Of a stretch of DNA of 46,607 nt, positions 43,108 through 46,607 are shown in pieces. Under the pieces are notes generated by a model. That model had not been told where the DNA came from. It saw only the letters and a program-made list of their open reading frames with translations, and searched no databases. Numbering within the stretch: position 1 is the first letter of the stretch; every line of letters starts with the position of its first letter. The translations under genes were made by a program, and so were the position numbers. The stretch covers positions 1,962,700-2,009,306 of the forward strand of contig NZ_LT671675.1 in assembly GCF_900143685.1 (NCBI RefSeq), written 5' to 3'. This stretch comes from Parolsenella massiliensis (lineage in GTDB: Bacteria; Actinomycetota; Coriobacteriia; Coriobacteriales; Atopobiaceae).

Positions 43108-43296
43108 ATGTTCTCTCGTGAATTCCGCGACCCCTCGACAACGGGCTTCTTCGACTACGACAGAACTAGCTCCGGGTCGAGCTACCACGAGCGCATGGTC
43201 AGGCGGAGGACTCGCGCCAGGTCGATAGCCGCCGTTGCCGTCGTTCTCGCGGTCGTGATGACCCTTGCCTGTGCCTTCCTGGCGCTCAGGCATTGA
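43108..43296 (+). CDS. Small basic membrane protein after murA
   Basis: An unrecognised 62-residue protein, starting 2 bases after the murA stop and so probably coupled to it. The N-terminal half is polar (SSGSSYHER), with a strongly basic patch RRRTRARS before one hydrophobic helix (about 40-60, AAVAVVLAVVMTLACAFLAL). The basic residues suggest that the N-terminus remains in the cytoplasm. In the same place other genomes carry DUF1146 or similar small proteins, but I see no match. Function unknown. Confidence 0.6.
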   Translation: MFSREFRDPSTTGFFDYDRTSSGSSYHERMVRRRTRARSIAAVAVVLAVVMTLACAFLALRH

Positions 43297-43361
43297 TGTA
43301 CTGTGTAAGCCATAGTTAACTTTTATCTGGGCCAGGCGTCCAGGCATCGGAGGTCCTTCAT

Positions 43362-43781
43362 ATGAAGGTAAAGAACGAGGGACATGCGCTCACCAGCGCG
43401 GGCGAGGACTACCTCGAGGCAATCTACTGCATCCTGCTCGAGCACCCCGGCGACGACTCGGTGCGTTCCGTTGACGTCTCCGAGCGCCTTGGGGTCACGA
43501 AGGCCAGCGTCAACAAGGCGCTCTCGGCGCTCAAGGACGGAGGCTACGTAGAGCAGACGCGCTACGGGAGGGTCGAGCTCACCGAGGAGGGCAAGGGCTA
43601 TGCCGCCGAGGTGTGGAGCCGTCACCGCATGCTCCGCACCTTCCTTGTGGTTGAGCTCGGCGTGGACGAGGAGGTCGCAGACGAGGAGGCGTGCATCATG
43701 GAGCACGCGCTCTCGCACGACACGTCGAAGCGCCTGTTCGAGTACCTCAAGCGCCAGGGCGTCTCGGTGGAGGCGGAATAG
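43362..43781 (+). CDS. DtxR/MntR-family metal-dependent transcriptional regulator
   Basis: A 139-residue regulator. It has an N-terminal winged helix (TSAGEDYLEAIYCILLEH, then VRSVDVSERLGVTKASVNKALSALKDGGYVEQTRYGRVELTEEGKGYA) and a dimerisation domain with metal-ligand-like residues (RHRMLRTFLVVELGVDEEVADEEACIMEHALS). The Glu, Cys and His set fits the MntR/DtxR pattern. No SH3-like third domain, so it is of the short MntR type; iron or manganese cannot be distinguished. ATG start with GGAGG 7 bases upstream. TTGATG and TTAACT spaced 17 bp (about 43293-43321) may be its promoter. Confidence 0.9.
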   Translation: MKVKNEGHALTSAGEDYLEAIYCILLEHPGDDSVRSVDVSERLGVTKASVNKALSALKDGGYVEQTRYGRVELTEEGKGYAAEVWSRHRMLRTFLVVELGVDEEVADEEACIMEHALSHDTSKRLFEYLKRQGVSVEAE

Positions 43782-43824
43782 CCTCCGCGTCAGGGCCTAG
43801 ATGCACATATAGGTGAGCCAGTCG

Positions 43825-43861
43825 GCGCCGTGCGCAATTCGTAGCCGCACGGCGCTGTTTC
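43825..43861 (+). terminator. Terminator after the DtxR-family gene
   Basis: GCGCCGTGCG pairs with CGCACGGCGC around an 11-base loop, followed by TGTTTCT. It lies 44 bases after the stop codon. Confidence 0.7.
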
Positions 43862-43978
43862 TATGTAGGACGTGCCGTTTTTTACGCGGGCGGGTACTAT
43901 TTCCAAGGTTGTACACCTACGAATGCACAAGCACCCCGTCCGCGCAGCGACAAGGGTGCAAGATTGAATGGAGCCATC

Positions 43979-44866
43979 GTGAAGGCAGTCATTCCCGCCG
44001 CCGGCCTCGGTACGCGTTTTCTTCCCGCGACAAAGGCCGTCCCCAAGGAGCTCCTCCCCGTTCAGGGTCTTCCTGTCATCCAGCAGGTCGTCGAGGAGGC
44101 CCTGGCCGTCGATGGCGTCAATGGGGTTGTCATCGTCAACTCCCACGAGAAGCCGGCGATTGAGCAGCACTTCGCCAAGGATTCCGCGCTCGAGCAGACG
44201 CTCGAGTCGCGTGGCAAGGACGCCCTTGCCACGTCCGTGAAGCGTGCGGCCGAGCTTCCCGTCTCCTTCGTCTACCAGGACGAGGCCCTTGGCCTTGGCC
44301 ACGCCGTGCTCCAGGCCGAGCCCGAGATGGATGGCGAGCCGTTCCTCGTCCTTCTCGGTGACTACTTCGTGCCCGGCCATGACATGTGCCGTCGCATGAA
44401 GGCGGTCTCCGACGCGCACAATGGCGCCTCCGTCATCGCCGTGGCCGCCGTGCCCGAGGACCAGGTCTCCCGCTACGGCATCATCGCCGGCGAGTGCATC
44501 TCGGGCGAGAACGCCGAGGAGCCGGGCGCCGTATGGCGCATCAGCGGCCTTGTCGAGAAGCCCCAGCCCGAGGACGCCCCGAGCCACCTGTTCATCGTGG
44601 GCCGCTACCTGCTCTCGCCGCGCATCATGGAGCTGCTCTCCACGCAGGAGCCGGGCGCTGGCAACGAGATCCAGCTGACCGACGCCATGGTCCGTCTGCT
44701 CGACACCGAGGAGATGTATGCCCTCGTTGTCGATGTTGACGAGGGTCGTGACACGGGTACCCCTGCGGCCTGGGCCGGCGTCTGCGCCCGTGCAGCGCTT
44801 GAGGATCCCAGCACGCGAGACGCCTTCATCGAGGCCCTGGGCGGCGCCGCCCAGTTTGTTCGCTAA
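43979..44866 (+). CDS. galU: UTP--glucose-1-phosphate uridylyltransferase
   Basis: Makes UDP-glucose from glucose 1-phosphate and UTP, for glycolipids and wall polymers. The 295 residues contain the nucleotide-binding KAVIPAAGLGTRFLPATKAVPKELLPV at the N-terminus, FVYQDEALGLGHAVL, LLGDYFV and VEKPQPEDAPSHL, all GalU hallmarks. I chose the GTG at 43979, which gives the standard MKAVIPAAG start with GGAG 6 bases upstream; an earlier TTG would add five residues. Downstream is a phosphohexomutase-like gene, which would logically supply glucose 1-phosphate but seems inactive. TACTAT (43895-43900) may be the -10. Confidence 0.95.
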   Translation: MKAVIPAAGLGTRFLPATKAVPKELLPVQGLPVIQQVVEEALAVDGVNGVVIVNSHEKPAIEQHFAKDSALEQTLESRGKDALATSVKRAAELPVSFVYQDEALGLGHAVLQAEPEMDGEPFLVLLGDYFVPGHDMCRRMKAVSDAHNGASVIAVAAVPEDQVSRYGIIAGECISGENAEEPGAVWRISGLVEKPQPEDAPSHLFIVGRYLLSPRIMELLSTQEPGAGNEIQLTDAMVRLLDTEEMYALVVDVDEGRDTGTPAAWAGVCARAALEDPSTRDAFIEALGGAAQFVR

Positions 44867-44886
44867 GCCAAGCCTCTGATTGTTGG

Positions 44887-44921
44887 ACGCCCCGCGGCAC
44901 CCAGTGTCGGCGGGGCGTTTT
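44887..44921 (+). terminator. Rho-independent terminator of galU
   Basis: ACGCCCCGC pairs with GCGGGGCGT around a 14-base loop, followed by TTTTC, 20 bases after the stop. Confidence 0.85.
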
Positions 44922-44947
44922 CATGCCTTTTTGTGGAGGATGCTTTC

Positions 44948-46357
44948 ATGAGCGTCATTAACTTCCTTGGCGACGCCTGGTGCGTGCGTGTCGACGAGGG
45001 CGAGCCCCACGAGGACGCGCTGCGGATCGCAAATGCCCTCGGCCAGCTTTCGAGGGAGCGCTTTCCCGAGTCGACCATAGTCATCGGCTATGACACGCGT
45101 CCGCTCTCTGCCGCCATTGCCAGGGAGATGGGCGAGGTCATCGCCTCGTATGACATCAAGGTGCAGGTGAGCAATGCGCACTGTCCCTCCTGCGTGCTTA
45201 CCGAGGCGGTTCGCAGGAACCAGGAGGCCGTTGCCGGAGTCATGCTTACGGCTGGCAACAAGCCCGCCGACTACTTTGGCATCCGCATTTGCTCGGCCGA
45301 TGGCTCGGCGGCGACCACCGAGGACACCGATCGCATCGAGTCCTATATCGTTCCCGAGCTTCCCTCGAGAAGGGGAGAGGTCGAGTTCGTTGACCTCATG
45401 ACGCCCTATCTCGAGCGCGTCTCATCCCTCGTGGATGGCTCGGCGATTGCGGAGACCGCGCCCATCGTGGTCTGCGACCCAATGTATGGGGCGCAGGTCT
45501 CGCATGCCTGCAGGGTGTTCTCCTCCCTCGGCGCTCGCGTGATCGAGCTCCACAACGACGATGCCGATGACTTCGCAGGCCTTCACCCGGAGGCCGCGGA
45601 GCCCTGGATTGATGACTGCGAGCAGGAGGTTCTGGACAACGGGGCCTCCTATGGCATCGCAATCGATGGCGCGGGCGAGCGAATTGCGCTCATCGACGAG
45701 CGGGGCAACTATGTGAGCCCGCACAAGACGCTCGCCTTGCTCATGGACTACCTCGTGAATTCCCGCGGACGGGGCGGAAGGATGGTTGCCCCCATCTTCG
45801 TGAGCTCCATCGTGCGGAGGCAGGCCGAGAGACTGGGGCTTCCTCTCACCGTTACGCCTATCGGCTATGCCTGGATGCGCGAGGAGCTGGCGTTGGGTGA
45901 TGCCCTGTGCGCCGGCGATGCCGTTGGAGGCGTAGGGATTCCTGACCTGGGCCTCGACAGAGACGCTCTTGGCGCCGCCGTCTTGCTCGTGGACCACATT
46001 GCGCGAGACGGGCGCCCCCTCTCTGCCATGGTCGCAGAGCTTGATGAGTGCCTGGGACATATGGAGTATGGCCGCCGCGAGCTGTCCCTTGGTGCGGGCG
46101 AGGCCCAGATGCTGAGGGTCGCGCTTCCGGGGATAAACCCGCCAACGATCGCCGGTCTTAAGGTCGAGGGTGTGTCGCACCCGTCGAGGTGCCTGAGGCT
46201 TGCGCTTCCCAAAGGGGCCTGGGTGCTTGTGGCTCCTTCGCCGTCGGGCCCCACGGCCCTGCTGGCGGCCGAGGCTCCGACAAGGGCAATGCGAGACGAC
46301 TTGCTCAGCGCGGCAGCGGCGCTTGCGCATGCACCGCTGACGAGTGGCGAGCAATAA
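44948..46357 (+). CDS. Phosphohexomutase-family protein lacking the catalytic serine (probable pseudoenzyme)
   Basis: A 469-residue member of the alpha-D-phosphohexomutase superfamily (phosphoglucomutase/phosphomannomutase). GYDTRPLSAAIAREMG near 50 matches the family GRDTR segment. In the active-site loop, the usual T-A-S-H-N-P is TAGNKP (about 101-106): the phosphorylated Ser is Gly. The metal loop DGDADR is DGAGER (240-245), losing metal-binding Asp residues, and the sugar-binding GExSGH is GDAVGG. It therefore should not catalyse phosphoryl transfer. ATG start with GGAGG 8 bases upstream. The frame is intact and codon use matches its neighbours, so it is maintained, perhaps as a regulator or binding protein. 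Confidence 0.85.
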   Translation: MSVINFLGDAWCVRVDEGEPHEDALRIANALGQLSRERFPESTIVIGYDTRPLSAAIAREMGEVIASYDIKVQVSNAHCPSCVLTEAVRRNQEAVAGVMLTAGNKPADYFGIRICSADGSAATTEDTDRIESYIVPELPSRRGEVEFVDLMTPYLERVSSLVDGSAIAETAPIVVCDPMYGAQVSHACRVFSSLGARVIELHNDDADDFAGLHPEAAEPWIDDCEQEVLDNGASYGIAIDGAGERIALIDERGNYVSPHKTLALLMDYLVNSRGRGGRMVAPIFVSSIVRRQAERLGLPLTVTPIGYAWMREELALGDALCAGDAVGGVGIPDLGLDRDALGAAVLLVDHIARDGRPLSAMVAELDECLGHMEYGRRELSLGAGEAQMLRVALPGINPPTIAGLKVEGVSHPSRCLRLALPKGAWVLVAPSPSGPTALLAAEAPTRAMRDDLLSAAAALAHAPLTSGEQ

Positions 46358-46379
46358 GAACTCTATAGAGATGGATGAG

Positions 46380-46418
46380 CGAAGAGAGGGGCTCCGCAAT
46401 CGCGGGCCCCTCTCTTCG
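46380..46418 (+). terminator. Terminator after the phosphohexomutase-like gene
   Basis: CGAAGAGAGGGGC pairs perfectly with GCCCCTCTCTTCG around a 13-base loop, 22 bases after the stop codon; a weak TGTCGT tail follows. Confidence 0.7.
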
Positions 46419-46464
46419 TGTCGTCGGCCACTTGTGTGCAAACCGTGGAGCCCCTCCCCGCGCC

Positions 46465-46493
46465 TTGCGGGGGCGGCGGGGGGAGCGTATATT
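46465..46493 (+). promoter_or_regulatory. Strong stable-RNA promoter, probably of an rRNA operon
   Basis: TTGCGG (46465-46470) and TATATT (46488-46493) are exactly 17 bp apart, within very G-rich DNA. The sequence that follows has no ribosome binding site or reading frame. It contains ACCTTGAGAACCGGATACC, the kind of motif seen in actinobacterial pre-16S leaders, up to the window end. A 16S rRNA gene shortly to the right is therefore expected. Confidence 0.6.
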
Positions 46494-46607
46494 ACTTCCT
46501 CGCGCCGCGCACCCAGCCGACCGGCCGGGCCCGCGACCAGGGCGAACCTTGAGAACCGGATACCGCGATCGAAGAGATCGGACCAGTTACAGACAGCACT
46601 ATTTTCA

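Noticed and set aside
43293-43361. DtxR/MntR operator before the regulator gene
   Set aside because: An AT-rich patch with GTTAAC is present, but no 18-19-bp palindrome matching a known DtxR or MntR box could be seen.
43964-43978. TTG as the galU start
   Set aside because: The GTG at 43979 has a better spaced GGAG and gives the standard family N-terminus.

Overview
The window is a stretch of high-GC bacterial chromosome. It reads as housekeeping DNA of a member of the Coriobacteriia (Collinsella/Olsenella/Atopobium relatives). That assignment is an inference from base composition, the rpmE - DUF1385 - prfA neighbourhood, the gene fusions (folP-folK, prmC-tsaC), the LPXTG surface protein and the type of intergenic repeats. 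No 16S or other marker inside the window settles the genus.

Layout. 1-8.4 kb: a membrane-attached Ser/Thr kinase cut by the left edge, tRNA-Leu(CAG), serS, a beta-lactamase-fold serine hydrolase overlapping a WalJ-type metallo-hydrolase, and tilS. 8.4-13.2 kb: hpt-ftsH, a PLP aminotransferase and a PHP phosphoesterase. 13.2-15.1 kb: exoA and a patatin-like lipase on the minus strand. 15.1-18.2 kb: an accessory module made of a tyrosine recombinase, two exactly inverted recombination sites 200 bp apart, an LPQTG-anchored surface protein and a small winged-helix regulator. 18.3-24.4 kb: sirtuin, an AAA/DUF4143 ATPase with a 33-bp-phased repeat array upstream, folP-folK, a degenerate BirA-like protein, coaX and rpmE. 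24.4-33.1 kb: a trigger-factor-like protein, DUF1385, prfA, an amidase, a zinc-ribbon/YARHG protein, a prmC-tsaC fusion and glpK. 33.2-41.7 kb: rpiB, upp, a small AtpI-like membrane protein and the complete ATP synthase operon atpBEFHAGDC. 41.8-46.4 kb: murA, a small membrane protein, a DtxR-family regulator, galU and a phosphohexomutase homologue without its catalytic serine. The right edge holds a strong stable-RNA promoter and what looks like the leader of an rRNA operon.

The most interesting system is at 15120-17813. The 3' end of the recombinase gene contains a 24-bp site (9-bp arms, 6-bp asymmetric spacer). An exact reverse-complement copy lies immediately upstream of the ribosome binding site of the surface protein. 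Inversion of the DNA between them would reorient a candidate promoter, change the last residues of the recombinase, and dissolve a 19-bp-arm hairpin that in the present orientation buries the surface-protein ribosome binding site. By these signs the sequenced orientation is OFF. The surface-protein gene also carries a single in-frame TGA where a Trp codon is expected. This looks like a phase-variable surface-protein switch with both transcriptional and translational control.

Other things to check are the 33-bp-phased repeats before the DUF4143 ATPase, two families of large palindromic intergenic repeats, twin CGGA-loop hairpins in the rpmE leader, an 8-codon reading frame in the prfA leader, and the pseudo-phosphohexomutase next to galU.
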